This document shows, one piece after another, positions 32,840-43,587 of a DNA stretch of 64,000 nucleotides. The notes under the pieces were generated by a model, which did no database searches, was not told the DNA's origin, and saw only the letters and a program-made list of their open reading frames with translations. Position numbers and translations under genes: made by a program. Source of the stretch: Mastigias papua. Taxonomy: Eukaryota > Cnidaria > Scyphozoa > Rhizostomeae > Mastigiidae. Numbering within the stretch: position 1 is the stretch's first letter; every line of letters starts with the position of its first letter. The stretch is from contig OZ025267.1 in assembly GCA_964019165.1 (NCBI GenBank), forward strand, positions 10,714,389 to 10,778,388. Reading direction: 5' to 3'.

Positions 32840-33003
32840 GAGCGTTACACTATGGCCACAACAATTCCTGGTCGACGAGGAGGGAAAGTTTTGGTTTTTG
32901 AAGGGTACCTATACCAGAGAAATAAAGTTAGAGAAAATGTTATATACTGGCGTTGTTCGGAACGAGGGGCAAATCACTCAAAAAAATCTCGTACACGTTA
33001 CTG
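32840..33003 (+). pseudogene. FLYWCH zinc-finger fragment of the MULE gene
   Basis: Encodes MATTIPGRRGGKVLVFEGYL, then YQRNKVRENVIYWRCSERG: the Phe, Tyr, Trp and Cys spacing of a FLYWCH finger, the DNA-binding module at the N terminus of many animal MULE transposases. The frame ends at 33002-33004, soon after ANHSKK, where an AAAAATCT repeat array begins. The catalytic part lies 2.6 kb downstream on the same strand. Confidence 0.7.
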
Positions 33004-33185
33004 AAATATCTTTAAAAATCTCTAAAAAATCTGAAAAATCTTTGAAAATCTTAAAAATCTCAAAAATCTTTGAAAATCTGTAAAATCTACAAAAAAATCT
33101 CTAAATCTCTAAAAAATTCTCTAAATCTCTAAAAAAAATCTCAAAAATCTGTACAAAAATCTCAAAATCTTTAGAAAATCTTCAA
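33004..33185 (+). repeat. AAAAATCT-type degenerate tandem array, left
   Basis: Irregular 8-12-bp units (AAAAATCT, AAAATCT, CTAAAAAAT). It starts directly after the FLYWCH fragment. Confidence 0.8.
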
Positions 33186-33189
33186 CCTT

Positions 33190-35340
33190 TGCCATGAGCG
33201 TTGAGTTCAAGGATTAAATTACCTTTCTTTTATCGAGTGGTCGCAAGTAATTTAATTTCCTAATGTTAGGATTCATACATATATGACGTCTTGAGCTTGA
33301 AGGTAGGGGTACGGTCGATAGTCGATATTTTCTAACAAAGAGGAGGGGTTTCCTCTTGCCGAATGCATTGCAAGATTTTCTCCAAACCTCCCCAAATAAA
33401 CTCTACAATCTTTGATATGATTCTCTTTTCATTTGTCACTATGAATGATACTAGGCAATAGAAAACTGACTGTAACTTGATGAACTTGGTTTCTGTTCAC
33501 TTGAAACTTAGTTTGGTTCCTCTTCACTTACATAATTAGTTCTAACACGCAGTGGGTGTAGATTAGAGTTGATGACGTCATTCATCACTAAAAAGGGGCT
33601 CTCATGGAGACAGCCTTGTGTGATTTTGTGAATGGAGGGGCCAAAATAGCTAAAATTTTGACGTTAATCCTCAAAAAGTCCTCGAATTAGTTCCCTGGGG
33701 ATTTACTATTATTTTATGCTTTTTGGGGCATATTCGCGGGGGGGGGGGGCGTTATAAATTGCTTGTGTTATAGTACTAGTTTTATTTTTACTCTCATTTC
33801 GTCATGTTCAGTAACGTTGGTTCTCTGTTCCTATCTGTTCTGTTTTTTGTTGCCCCGTGATCATAAGTGTTGCATCATCATCATCATCTCCAACTGTTAC
33901 TGTCATCATGTTGCTTTACTTGTCTGTGACGTATTGTCTAATCTTAGTGTACTGTCGTTTGTTGTGTTGTGCTACCATGCCATTGCATTGCCCCCTTAGT
34001 CCGTCATATGTTATAATTATTTTGTTGCGTCATGTGTGTTAATATAAATAAGACATGTAATGTTCTGTTAAGTCAGTCGTTATGTGAAGTCGTCGTTAGC
34101 AGTTGTCGTCCTTAACAGTGTTGTCGTGAGTTACAGTCAAAGTCGTCGTTCGTGTTGAGAGTATTGTCGTGCCATTTTGGAAATTGTTGCTGTTCTGAGA
34201 CTTTGTCGTTAGCAGTTGTTAGAGTCACCGTCAGTTATTATTGGCATTATAGTCGCCGTCAGTGAAAGACATTTTTTGTTACAAAGGAACTTGTGTATTT
34301 TTGTGTTAACTTCTGTATATTTCTTACGCTGTAAAATCGTGTTATTTTACACTTGGCAAATGTCGCATAAAAAGCTCACTGTCAAAGCTCCTATTCTCCG
34401 TAATATTACAAAGACAGTCTAAATGTAAGAATTAGTGTTTGTCAAAGACTTCATTATGATCTAGGGTGGGGCCTATAAATAATTGAAAGTTCTAGCATTG
34501 GGTCTTATTGAAGGGTAGCTTTTCTGAGGGGAGGGACCAAATCAAGGATTTATGGTATCTATAATCCCAACCGTGTCAGTGAAAACAGTCGTGCCATACT
34601 AAAGAGTTAAAAATGGGGGTTAAACTGCAGGCCATTCTTTATACCACACCCATGACCACACCCACTACGTCACTAGGCTGTTCAAGTTTGAATGCATACA
34701 AAGTTTTACAAAAGGTACGCATAATTTAGGTAAAATATTCATAGTAATACAGGGTTGGTTTGTACTACCAAGCCAGAAGTTCACCAAACTAGTTTAAGAT
34801 AACTGAAAGGGGGCTGAGCCTCCCAAAACTCTCTTCATTGTACCAAAAGGGGCTAGCCTCCCAAGCCGGCTCCCTTCCACAACACCTCTGAGTGCAAGTA
34901 AACACTGCACTGTTAGAGCCGATGACCTGTGTGGCTTCAAACGAATTGAGGATGATAAAAGGTTTCTTCTGAGAAGAGTATCTTTGTTTTCATACTTGAA
35001 AGGAAATATGTGGGAACTCCAATACAATTTAAGAATTTTATTGACCTGACGAAAGGCTGCATAGGGATCTTGTGCAACTGGGAAAAATATGGCTCCTTTT
35101 ATCAAAGGAAGGTTTTCTTTGAGTCATCGAGTATGCAAACAGTTGCGTTTAACCCTATTGAAAAATTACCCTACTGTACCCTAGCAATGTAGCCGATGCT
35201 GCTCTGTCTGTTCATGGACGGTACTTAGTCGAGACATAAGAAACATTCCTATTGTATCGGTAACTGAGCTCTACATCTCTACACCAGCTGTTGTTTAGGT
35301 TTTCAGTTATTAGACTAGCTACTTTAATACATCTTACAAC
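33190..35340. other. Non-coding stretch between the two AAAAATCT arrays
   Basis: No gene supported. It holds a G run (33737-33750), a short CATCATCAT tract (near 33875) and recurring GTCGTCGTTAGCAGTTGTCG-type words at 34085-34215. Its origin is unknown; it could be a degenerate insertion in the MULE gene. Confidence 0.4.
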
Positions 35341-35344
35341 AAAA

Positions 35345-35575
35345 TATATGAAAAAGACCTTAAAAATCTTCAAAACATCTTAAAAATCTCAAAAATTTTG
35401 CAAAAATCTCAAAAATCTTCAAAAAATGGAAAAATCTATAAAATACTCCAAAAATCCCAAAAAATCGTAAAAATCTTTGTGAAATCCAAAAAAATCTTAA
35501 AAATCTTCGTGAAATACAACAAAATCTTACAAATCTTTGAAAAATCTGAAAATCTCGAAAATCTCGTACATTTTT
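35345..35575 (+). repeat. AAAAATCT-type degenerate tandem array, right
   Basis: Same unit type and orientation as the left array. It is followed by an inverted copy of the end of the FLYWCH segment (GAGTGATTTGCCCC at 35580-35593, against GGGGCAAATCACTC near 32966-32979). Confidence 0.75.
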
Positions 35576-35627
35576 TCGAGAGTGATTTGCCCCTCGTCCA
35601 CACCCATATAATGAAATGTTCACAATA

Positions 35628-36158
35628 CATGTGCAAATAAACGGGCATGTTCTCTGCACAATAACTTGTTTAATGCTCAAGAAGGACATTGGTTCCAATA
35701 GAGAAATTTTACGGGTCTTGAAAGAGACCATTTGCAATGTTACCGGGAGAAGGTGGGCACCAACCGTTGTCGTGGTTGATTTTGAACAAGCATCTATCGC
35801 TGCCTTTCAAACAGAGTTTCCCAATTTATCTGTCAAAGGTTGCTATTTCCATTACAACCAATCACTTTGGAGAGCTTTTCAAAGACTTGGCCTTGTCAAC
35901 GCATATCGAAATAATCGTCTACTAAAAACATGCGTTAAGAGGATAATGTCTCTTGGCTTTTTACCATTTGCTGTCGTACGCTTGAATTTCAACGCACTCT
36001 CTGTTAGCCGAAGGACACATTGACTATTTAACCGCTTCCCTGCCCTACGAGAGTGTTTTGATTATTTCAGAAGGAGCTATTTGGATGGAAATTTTCCTCC
36101 TCGCACATGGAACGTTTTTAATCGAATTATGGATATTCGTACTGACAACTCAGTCGAA
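35628..36158 (+). pseudogene. MULE transposase, catalytic region
   Basis: Encodes MFTIHVQINGHV, then PTVVVVDFEQASIAAFQTEF with an Asp-Phe-Glu motif. A C/H block follows (KGCYFHYNQSLWRAFQRLGL), typical of the MULE DDE domain. After a frameshift (near 35980-36030) come RFPALRECFDYFRRSYLDGN, PPRTWNVFNRIMD and RTDNSVE. The DIRS element inserted at the GAA codon of that last Glu. The segment with the first Asp is missing or lost in the repeat region. The transposase would cut and rejoin the element ends. Confidence 0.8.
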
Positions 36159-36360
36159 ATCTTAATTGGAGGAGACTCGACGAACTCCGATTTGAGTTCT
36201 CCGAGCCTCCTCGTAGCATCGAGGTCGCTGTGCAGAGCACAGCTAATTACGTTCTGACTAGAGATATCTTCCTATTGGCTATTCCAACTCGCTCTTGACA
36301 GCAAGAAATCAAAAGAAGTATATCATGCCTCCATGCGGTCCAACCCTTCAGTTTTTTACA
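36159..36360 (-). repeat. DIRS inverted terminal repeat, 3' side
   Basis: Inner part (about 36236-36355) is the reverse complement of 41010-41130; the outer ~75 bp is complementary to the internal region at 36405-36488. Confidence 0.8.
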
Positions 36361-36404
36361 GAAAGCTACATCCGGGAGAAATGCAAAAAGCAACTTGGGC
36401 AGGG

Positions 36405-36560
36405 TGGGTGGGTGCACAGCGACCTCGATGCTACGAGGAGGCTTGGAGAACTCAAATCGGAGTTCGTCGAGTCTCCTCCAATTAAGATTTCTTCCTCGCC
36501 TCCTCTACGCATCGAGGCTCGCTTTGCAGAGCACAGCTAATTACGTTCTGACTAGAGACT
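36405..36560 (-). repeat. DIRS internal complementary region
   Basis: 36405-36488 is the reverse complement of the 3' end and 36492-36560 that of the 5' end (41100-41167). Between them lies TTC (36489-36491), i.e. GAA on the other strand. This is the template for joining both ends in a circle. Confidence 0.85.
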
Positions 36561-36799
36561 TCGTAGCAGCTTTTTGCATTACGTGTCACAAAAACAAAAA
36601 ATGAATGACTAAGAATAGTCATAATTGTTGTGACAACAACAGGACGATATTTAACTACGAGCCAATAATAAAAAACTAATGACTGACCTCGAGTAGTGCC
36701 GTGTCCATAATACACAAGTCAGAAATCACAAAAAACAGACATCATTGCTGTTGATTGCAACATAACGATATTGAACGACAACAAATGTGAATATTAATG

Positions 36800-37795
36800 G
36801 ACGGCCGGATAAAAGTTGTCTCTCTGTTCAACAATTACCTTTGCAAGCTCACCCGACGACAGATACTTATTTACTCTGTTATAATGTCTGGAGACTGGAG
36901 ACTGTTTTTAAACAAGACCAGTCTCCACACTGTAATATGCTATCAATTGAAACATTGTTCTGCAAAGCAAAAGAAGCGGATGCCCCCCTGACACTGTGTG
37001 CACCAAAAACCCAAATGTCGATACCAGCATCGTTCATAACGCTACGAATCCATCTTGCTAAAGTGTCAGTAGTAACAGGCTTGTACGGGGTTGACTGCTC
37101 AGAAAAAGTCTTGGGTCCTTACGAATAAGTCGTGTTTTATTCAAATATAACTTCAAAAGGTCCACTGTTCTCAAGCAATCGCTCTCAGATTCAGAAGGAA
37201 GTGTGATGACGAAACAAGGCCTGTCACGTTGGACTTTCAAGTCAGAGAATATATACAGATAGGTTCCTGAATCAAAAAAAAAGATATGTCTAGAGTCGAT
37301 TAACGATAATGTGTGTACTCTCTGGGCGGATACACATGCAAGAGTAGCTACAAGTTTGCGAGAAATGTCCTGAATTGAATCATTGGCTGAAATGTGCCAC
37401 GATGCGAGATAGTTAATCAAATCTTGGGCATTCCATAACAAAGAATATTTCACCTGTCCTGAACGCAGATTTCGTACTCCAGAAACAAATCGCGAAATGA
37501 GCGGATGCTTGCCGATTGCAACGTCGGGGTATATGACAGATAAAGCACTACGAACTTTGTTAATTTGCGAATGTCCAATACCACGCTCATACAATGATGT
37601 TAAAAAGTTTAAGACAGAGGTTACAGATGGTGCACTGGAATCAAAGTGTCGTGTAGTGCAAAAAGACAACCATTGTCGAAGGATTGAGGCGTAGTTCTTT
37701 TGCGTGCTTTTCTTCCAGCTGGCGAGCAGGATGTCAAAAGTTTTTGGCGAAAGTTGGTCTGCAGATAACTGTTGGCTGACAATTTGCATGCTACG
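36800..37795 (-). pseudogene. DIRS tyrosine recombinase, frameshifted
   Basis: Starts near 37789 with SQQLSADQLSPKTFDILLAS and the core-binding region KKSTQKNYASILRQWLSF. The catalytic Arg lies in LACVSAQRVHTLSLI. The main frame ends at 37058, but a neighbouring frame continues YKPVTTDTLARWIRSVMNDA into the catalytic HxxR motif (FGAHSVRGAS). The Tyr segment (RHYNRV) is thrown out of frame by a 7-bp tandem duplication at 36889-36902. The enzyme would integrate a circular DNA intermediate. Confidence 0.85.
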
Positions 37796-39606
37796 AGTTT
37801 CATCCGAGGTAAGAGAGGATGCACTGATTCCGGGTTTCCTGGGTTCCTGAGCAATGTAGAAGAAGATGGTAATAACAATGGAAAGTCAATCATGAAAGAA
37901 GAGAGACTTGGAAACCATGGCTGGCTAGGCCAAAAAGGACAAATCAGGATAATTGTGCAAGATACATGTTGAGAGAGCTTGTAAAGGATTTTACTAATTT
38001 GGTTAAAGGGTGGGAAGGCATACCCGTAGATGTTGTCCCATGTGTGGGCGAAGGCATTAACACCACAACAGAAGGGATCGGGACGCCATGAAAAATAATG
38101 GCTAAGTTTCTTGTTCAATCTGGAAGCAAAAAGATCAATTTGAGGTTTGCCAAACGCTTGACATAAATGGTTAAATATTTGATTATCAAGGCTCCATTCT
38201 ATATTATCAGAAAATTTTCGTGACATGGTATCGGCAATTTGGTTATCAAGCCCAGGTATGTGAACTGCATTTATGGAGACTTTGTTGTGAATACACCAAA
38301 GCCAAATTTGACGGCTTAAATAATTAAGTGAGACACTGCGACAGCCTCCAAATTTATTTATGTATGATATGGCCGTTGTATTGTCACAATTTAATCGAAC
38401 ATTACAGTTCTGAATAGAGCCCCTGAAAGCTAAAAGTGCAAAGTGAATTGCTTTCAATTCTAAGTAATTTATATGTCGGTTTTTCTCCCGTGTTGACCAA
38501 CGGCCGCCAGTTCTTTGAAGAACCTGGCTATTTTGAAAAAGTGCAGCTCCCCATCCAAGCGTGCTGGCATCACTATATATCTCATAATGCCAGTTATCAA
38601 ATCCAATGATATCAGATATAGAACGACCATTGTGGGTTGCAATATTTTCAACCCACCATTTCAGTTCTAAACGAACTCGTGTCGATAAATATATCTGTTT
38701 GTCAAAGTCTTGGAGACGTTGCAACTGTTCTGCTTTGTATATCTCAAGGTAGCGTGTATGTAATTTAGCGTACTTAACTGCTAAAAATGATGACACAATT
38801 AGGCCAATGCCTCTGGCAAATTGGCGAATGGTAACGTAACGAGCATTCAGTAAATCCCTGCATACTAGTTGTATTTTATTGACTTTTTCCTTGGGCAGAC
38901 TGACAGTATATGATTCAGAGTCAATCACAAACCCTAGGTGAGTAATGCGTCTGGATGGTTGGAAAGATGATTTTCCAAGGTTTATAGTAAAACCTAAGCT
39001 TTGAAGCAGAGCTCTTGCTCTAGATGTATCTTTTTGAAGTTGTTTGGCCGATGGACTTATGTACATACTATCATCTATATAATGGGTACAGTGTATGCCC
39101 TCACGACGCAATTGTGAGAAAACTGGCTTCATGGCCTTGGTGAAATAAAATGGAGCTAAACTTAATCCAAAGCATAGGCATTGAAATTCGTATAGGGTGT
39201 TGCGCCATATGAACCTTAGATATTTACGATGGCGTTTCATAATTGGCAAGGAAAAGTAAGCATCTTGCAAATCGATAGAAGTCATAAAGGCATTCCGTTG
39301 AATGAGGGGTAAAATAGTAGGAATATGCTCCATTTTAAAATGCCTCTTCTCGAGGTGTCTATTTAATTTCTTGAGATTAATGATCGTTCGAAAGCCTCCA
39401 GATTTTTTCGGTCGAGCGAAAATATTGGATATGAAGTGGGATTTAGTAGGCATGACAGGGATTATAGCTCCTTTAGAAATTAGAGCCTCAATTTCTGCAT
39501 CAATGCAAGACACTTCATTGTCATCAAGTTGAGGGGATGTAGGTGGGGAACGCTGAAAGGGAGCCGAATTAAAATCAATGGGAATGCCATTAGCAAGGTT
39601 CAACAC
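37621..39606 (-). CDS. DIRS reverse transcriptase-RNase H (661 aa)
   Basis: RT: GGFRTIINLKKLN (about 70), MTSIDLQDAYFSLPI (about 108) with the first Asp, CLCFGLSLAPFYFTKAM, and the active site THYIDDSMYIS (about 178). RNase H: EIYSDASTLGWGAAL (about 340), INYLELKAIHFALLAF and RLNCDNTTAISYIN. A DIRS-typical domain follows (IDLFASRLNKKLSHYFSWRP, YAFPPFNQISKIL). The 3' end overlaps the recombinase in another frame. No internal stop. Confidence 0.92.
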   Translation of the reverse strand: MLNLANGIPIDFNSAPFQRSPPTSPQLDDNEVSCIDAEIEALISKGAIIPVMPTKSHFISNIFARPKKSGGFRTIINLKKLNRHLEKRHFKMEHIPTILPLIQRNAFMTSIDLQDAYFSLPIMKRHRKYLRFIWRNTLYEFQCLCFGLSLAPFYFTKAMKPVFSQLRREGIHCTHYIDDSMYISPSAKQLQKDTSRARALLQSLGFTINLGKSSFQPSRRITHLGFVIDSESYTVSLPKEKVNKIQLVCRDLLNARYVTIRQFARGIGLIVSSFLAVKYAKLHTRYLEIYKAEQLQRLQDFDKQIYLSTRVRLELKWWVENIATHNGRSISDIIGFDNWHYEIYSDASTLGWGAALFQNSQVLQRTGGRWSTREKNRHINYLELKAIHFALLAFRGSIQNCNVRLNCDNTTAISYINKFGGCRSVSLNYLSRQIWLWCIHNKVSINAVHIPGLDNQIADTMSRKFSDNIEWSLDNQIFNHLCQAFGKPQIDLFASRLNKKLSHYFSWRPDPFCCGVNAFAHTWDNIYGYAFPPFNQISKILYKLSQHVSCTIILICPFWPSQPWFPSLSSFMIDFPLLLPSSSTLLRNPGNPESVHPLLPRMKLVACKLSANSYLQTNFRQKLLTSCSPAGRKARKRTTPQSFDNGCLFALHDTLIPVHHL

Positions 39607-39680
39607 AAACTTATTGTGAGTGAGTTTACGCCAATTGTTAAGAAAATTTTTAGTATTGCCCGTTACCTGCTTGCCTTGAA

Positions 39681-40934
39681 TTATTTCTGACTGTTGTGTT
39701 TCTTCTGAAATGACGGCTGGTGATGGGGTGCTGAGCGGTTCTGATAGCGGGATCGCCAGGCGTTGTTGGTGTGGCCTCGGTAGTTTAAAGAGACCGCAGA
39801 AGACTGTTGTGGACGGTTAGGCGGATACTGGTTGCGAAATGGCGGTCGTGACATAGATGAAAAAGGTGGACGGTTAGACGCCAAGGATCTCGTCATTTTC
39901 TGTGAGGACGTTATGGTTTTTGCCGTCTCCAGCATGTTGTCGCCAAAGAGATAATTAGTAATTGGCGTTTTCGTGCTGCACAGTGAATGAAACCGTGGAT
40001 GTATGGCCGTTTTGAGAAGATCTCGCCGACGATACGACGATTCAAGTAAAGCGTTGCCTAACAAAGCAACAGAAGCGTCCAATTTGTTAAGGAGCTCCTT
40101 ATATAAAAGAAGGAACTTATCCGGGTGCGTATTAAACTGTAGGAGCATCTCTTTAACCTGCACCACGCCAGTTAGACCCTTGGAAAGCAGGGACTGAGCA
40201 TTTTGGAAGCGCTTATCGTGCTCTTTTTGCTCTCGGGGCAGTTGAGCCCATAAATCCGGGTTAACTGTAGGCACACTGAGTGCCAGACAATTTGCAGGAC
40301 GCTGAAATCGTTCTTTCAGATTGAGGATTTCTGAGCTGAGGATCCTCTTGCGACAACAGTCCTCAACATATGTCGCTAACCCCTCAGAGATATTCGGGCC
40401 TAATGACTCATCCTCCACAAAATGGATTGTAGAGTCCCCTGAACATCCTTGATTGGAAGCAGGGACAATTTGACCTTCCACGTTCTGGAAGGTAGGAACA
40501 AAACTACCTTCGGTAGATTCTGTGGATAGGTGGCTGTGGGCCATAGGAGAGGCAGGATTAGGCACCATTGGCATAGCGTGGCCTAAGTCAAATGATCCCG
40601 AAGGAATAGTGGAGAACTGATCTCCGCAGGAAGGTATGGCATTCTGATTGCCGTGGGGTGGAGCGAGAAACTGATTCTCGGTACTGAGGACGGTTAACAT
40701 AGAATTGCTGGCAGACTGACTACCACCGTCCAAGCAAGGTTTTTTAGATGGACTTACTGACTCCTTGACGAGAGAGATAAGCACCGCCATTTCGCTTCGC
40801 ATGTCCGCCACTGTGGATTGAAGGCTCTCGAATTGTGCTTGCGAAGCAAATTTCCTCTTCGAGCCAGTTGTCTTGGCTGGTGGTTCATATGGCTGTCCCT
40901 CTTCTTGGGCTGTTGGTGCTATATCCGAATCCAT
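39681..40934 (-). CDS. DIRS gag-like protein (417 aa)
   Basis: First ORF of the element, starting 76 bases inside the inner edge of the 5' inverted repeat. A short coiled-coil-like region (about 28-60, FESLQSTVADMRSEMAVL) is followed by a Ser/Pro-rich linker. Conserved DIRS gag segments come next (LKERFQRPANCLALSVPTVN, LWAQLPREQKEHDKRFQNAQ), then an Arg/Asn/Pro/Gln-rich basic tail. There are no zinc knuckles, as usual for DIRS. Confidence 0.85.
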   Translation of the reverse strand: MDSDIAPTAQEEGQPYEPPAKTTGSKRKFASQAQFESLQSTVADMRSEMAVLISLVKESVSPSKKPCLDGGSQSASNSMLTVLSTENQFLAPPHGNQNAIPSCGDQFSTIPSGSFDLGHAMPMVPNPASPMAHSHLSTESTEGSFVPTFQNVEGQIVPASNQGCSGDSTIHFVEDESLGPNISEGLATYVEDCCRKRILSSEILNLKERFQRPANCLALSVPTVNPDLWAQLPREQKEHDKRFQNAQSLLSKGLTGVVQVKEMLLQFNTHPDKFLLLYKELLNKLDASVALLGNALLESSYRRRDLLKTAIHPRFHSLCSTKTPITNYLFGDNMLETAKTITSSQKMTRSLASNRPPFSSMSRPPFRNQYPPNRPQQSSAVSLNYRGHTNNAWRSRYQNRSAPHHQPSFQKKHNSQK

Positions 40935-41007
40935 TGCACTTTGATAGTACTTGCGTTGAATGATCTGTCTCCAATGCTGTCGTATGCGAGTTAGAACAAG
41001 CGCTCGG

Positions 41008-41167
41008 AAAAAACTGAAGGGTTGGACCGCATGGAGGCATGATATACTTCTTTTGATTTGTTGCTGTCAAGAGCGAGTTGGAATAGCCAATAGGAAGATA
41101 TCTCTAGTCAGAACGTAATTAGCTGTGCTCTGCACAGCGAGCCTCGATGCGTAGAGGAGGCGAGGAA
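41008..41167 (-). repeat. DIRS inverted terminal repeat, 5' side
   Basis: Complementary to about 36236-36358 and, at its outer end, to 36492-36560. Confidence 0.8.
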
Positions 41168-41708
41168 GAATCGTATCATAGTCGATGGAATCAAGCTCAG
41201 GAGTGTGCCATCCATCAATTTGGAAATTCATTCGTGTCGTAAAGGACCCGGCAACTGTAAAATGCAGGTCACCAGGTCATGTAAAATGCAGGTCACGCTG
41301 GCAGCCGCTTGCATTTTTGATAGAAGGCCATGCGGTTCAATCTATCCCATAAGGAAGCGAGGCTAGAGGCCGTCAATGAATCTGAAAATGTTTTGAGATG
41401 ACACATCGATAACTTGTCAGGCAGGGATGATGCACGTTCATATCAATGTGCAATTATCAGATTTCCGTTTAGGTGGTCTGTAACTGGTAGGGCACTTAAT
41501 GTTTTACAACACTTTTCTAGGAACCGTCTCAGTTAATATTTTATGGCAATGAAAATCAGGTATGTTGAACTCTGACCGTCGTGTCGTGATACAGCGCATT
41601 ATGAAATCGAATACAATTTGCACCATGTCTGAGACGCGTTGTCTTTATAGGCATTTCACTCATCCCTAGATTTGAAAAATTTGCCAGAAAACATGGGTAA
41701 AAGGTAGG

Positions 41709-42280
41709 CGGATCTTAAGAGAACGGACCCCACCAAATGTTGATAAATTATATATCAATCGATAGGTCTCGCCCTCCCAAGTAAGAATCTGCAATAATAT
41801 TTGCGGAATACTGCAGCATTTAGAAGTTATGACGTTTTTCATAGTAGGGCCTAGCACACGTTTCCGCGAATATTTAAAACATTGCAAGTGAAATTTCTAC
41901 ATAATTTATATACCATATGAAAGCAATCATTATGTACATCAAGAATATGCAATAAAGTCTGCCACTTTTAGGGAGGGATGGGGAAATATAGATGAATAAT
42001 CACTCACCCAGGTAACTGCCTCCGCCATTTCACTACAATCATGTTTACACTGTCTTGTGCACAAACCACAGAGGGGTAAACTAGCATTTGTCCTTCGTAC
42101 TGCCAACAATACGATGTAAAGAACAAGTGTTTCACAATTTTTAAACATAAGCTCTATGAAAATCGTGGAATATGTCCTTTCTCCGCAAACATGAATTCTT
42201 TCGATGCCCTTGCAGAAGTTAACCTTTGGCGCCAACTGTTTGAAAAATCACTGCAGGCATCTTTCGGCATTTGTATTTAC
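41709..42280 (+). repeat. Dispersed repeat C, copy 2 (left foldback arm)
   Basis: Begins GCGGATCTTAAGAGAACGGA. It is the reverse complement of 43065-43587. Confidence 0.85.
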
Positions 42281-42415
42281 CCCCTAATCTAGTTGTATCA
42301 CTTTACACTTGCATCTTGACTAAAAGGAAATAAGGCGTTATGTGATACAACTAGATTAGGGGGTACATACAAATGCCGAAAGATGCCTGCAGTGATTTTT
42401 CAAACCGTTGGCGCC
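42226..42415. repeat. Long hairpin at the centre of element A copy 2
   Basis: 24-nt perfect inverted repeat (42278-42301 with 42342-42365, centred on AATCTAGTTGTATCAC) with a 40-nt loop. Imperfect pairing extends out to about 42230 and 42413. Confidence 0.85.
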
Positions 42416-42418
42416 AAA

Positions 42419-43064
42419 CAGGCCCGTCGGAACCGGGGGGGCTGGGGGGGCTTCAGCTCCCCCAATATTTTGCAACTATTTGCTCTTTAAATTTTCAAGA
42501 AAACATTGCAAGGCCATACTATAAATTCGCAAAAATATTAACCAGTTCAGTTGCCAGTTATCCCTTTTAATCATTTATTGCGTGTTCAAAGAACCAATGT
42601 ATACTTGATCAGGAACGTTAAACAGCATGAGCGAAGAAAGTGAAGTCTTGAAAACTGAATATGTTATGCGAAGATGCGGGGAGGGCGTGTTTTAAGAGGA
42701 TCGTTAAATTTTGTTTTGGCAGTGTTTATGAATTCTTAAGTTGATTGCTGGCGTGCATTGCTCGGAGACAGCACGAAAGTTTTGCTGTCAATGACTGCAA
42801 AGTATTCCGTTAGCTTTTTCAGCCACACGTAATGTTAGTAGATGACTGCAAATACATAGATTCCAGCCAGTTTACAACTTCCATTTCAAAAATTGTCTTA
42901 ATTCTGTAAATAGTAATTTGTCCATTAAAAGTGGCAATTTGTATAGCCAGGTTGCTTTCCAGCAATCTAAAGGGCGTGGTCGAACAAAAATTCTCCCGGA
43001 GCCCAGTGCAGTTTGCATTATTCACAGCCCCCCCCCCAATATCAATTTCGTTCCGACGGGCCTG
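42419..43064. mobile_element. hAT-like MITE (646 bp) inside element A copy 2
   Basis: Terminal inverted repeats CAGGCCCGTCGGAAC at both ends; flanked by CCAAA at 42414-42418 and 43065-43069. G-rich just inside the left end and C-rich just inside the right end. A 5-bp TSD with CAG-type ends fits the hAT5 group. No gene. Confidence 0.75.
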
Positions 43065-43587
43065 CCAAAGGTTAGCTTCTGCAAGGTCATCGAAAGAATT
43101 CATGTTTGCGGAGAAAGGACATATTCCACGATTTTCATAGAGCTTATGTTTAAAAATTGTGAAACACTTGTTCTTTACATCGTATTGTTGGCAGTACGAA
43201 GGACAAATGCTAGTTTACCCCTCTGTGGTTTGTGCACAAGACAGTGTAAACATGATTGTAGTGAAATGGCGGAGGCAGTTACCTGGGTGAGTGATTATTC
43301 ATCTATATTTCCCCATCCCTCCCTAAAAGTGGCAGACTTTATTGCATATTCTTGATGTACATAATGATTGCTTTCATATGGTATATAAATTATGTAGAAA
43401 TTTCACTTGCAATGTTTTAAATATTCGCGGAAACGTGTGCTAGGCCCTACTATGAAAAACGTCATAACTTCTAAATGCTGCAGTATTCCGCAAATATTAT
43501 TGCAGATTCTTACTTGGGAGGGCGAGACCTATCGATTGATATATAATTTATCAACATTTGGTGGGGTCCGTTCTCTTAAGATCCGCC
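43065..43587 (-). repeat. Dispersed repeat C, copy 3 (right foldback arm)
   Basis: Inverted copy of 41709-42280, ending TTCTCTTAAGATCCGCC. Confidence 0.85.

Larger units (their letters stand above)
36159..41167 (-). mobile_element. DIRS-type tyrosine-recombinase retrotransposon
   Basis: 5009 bp with gag, RT-RNase H and tyrosine recombinase on the minus strand, inverted terminal repeats and an internal complementary region. It is flanked by GAA at both edges (36156-36158 and 41168-41170). There are no LTRs and no DDE integrase. It is nested in the MULE transposase gene. Two frameshifts affect the recombinase. Confidence 0.93.

Noticed and set aside
35398..35640. Phe-rich or Lys/Ile-rich repeat proteins on either strand
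   Set aside because: Low-complexity translation of the AAAAATCT array.
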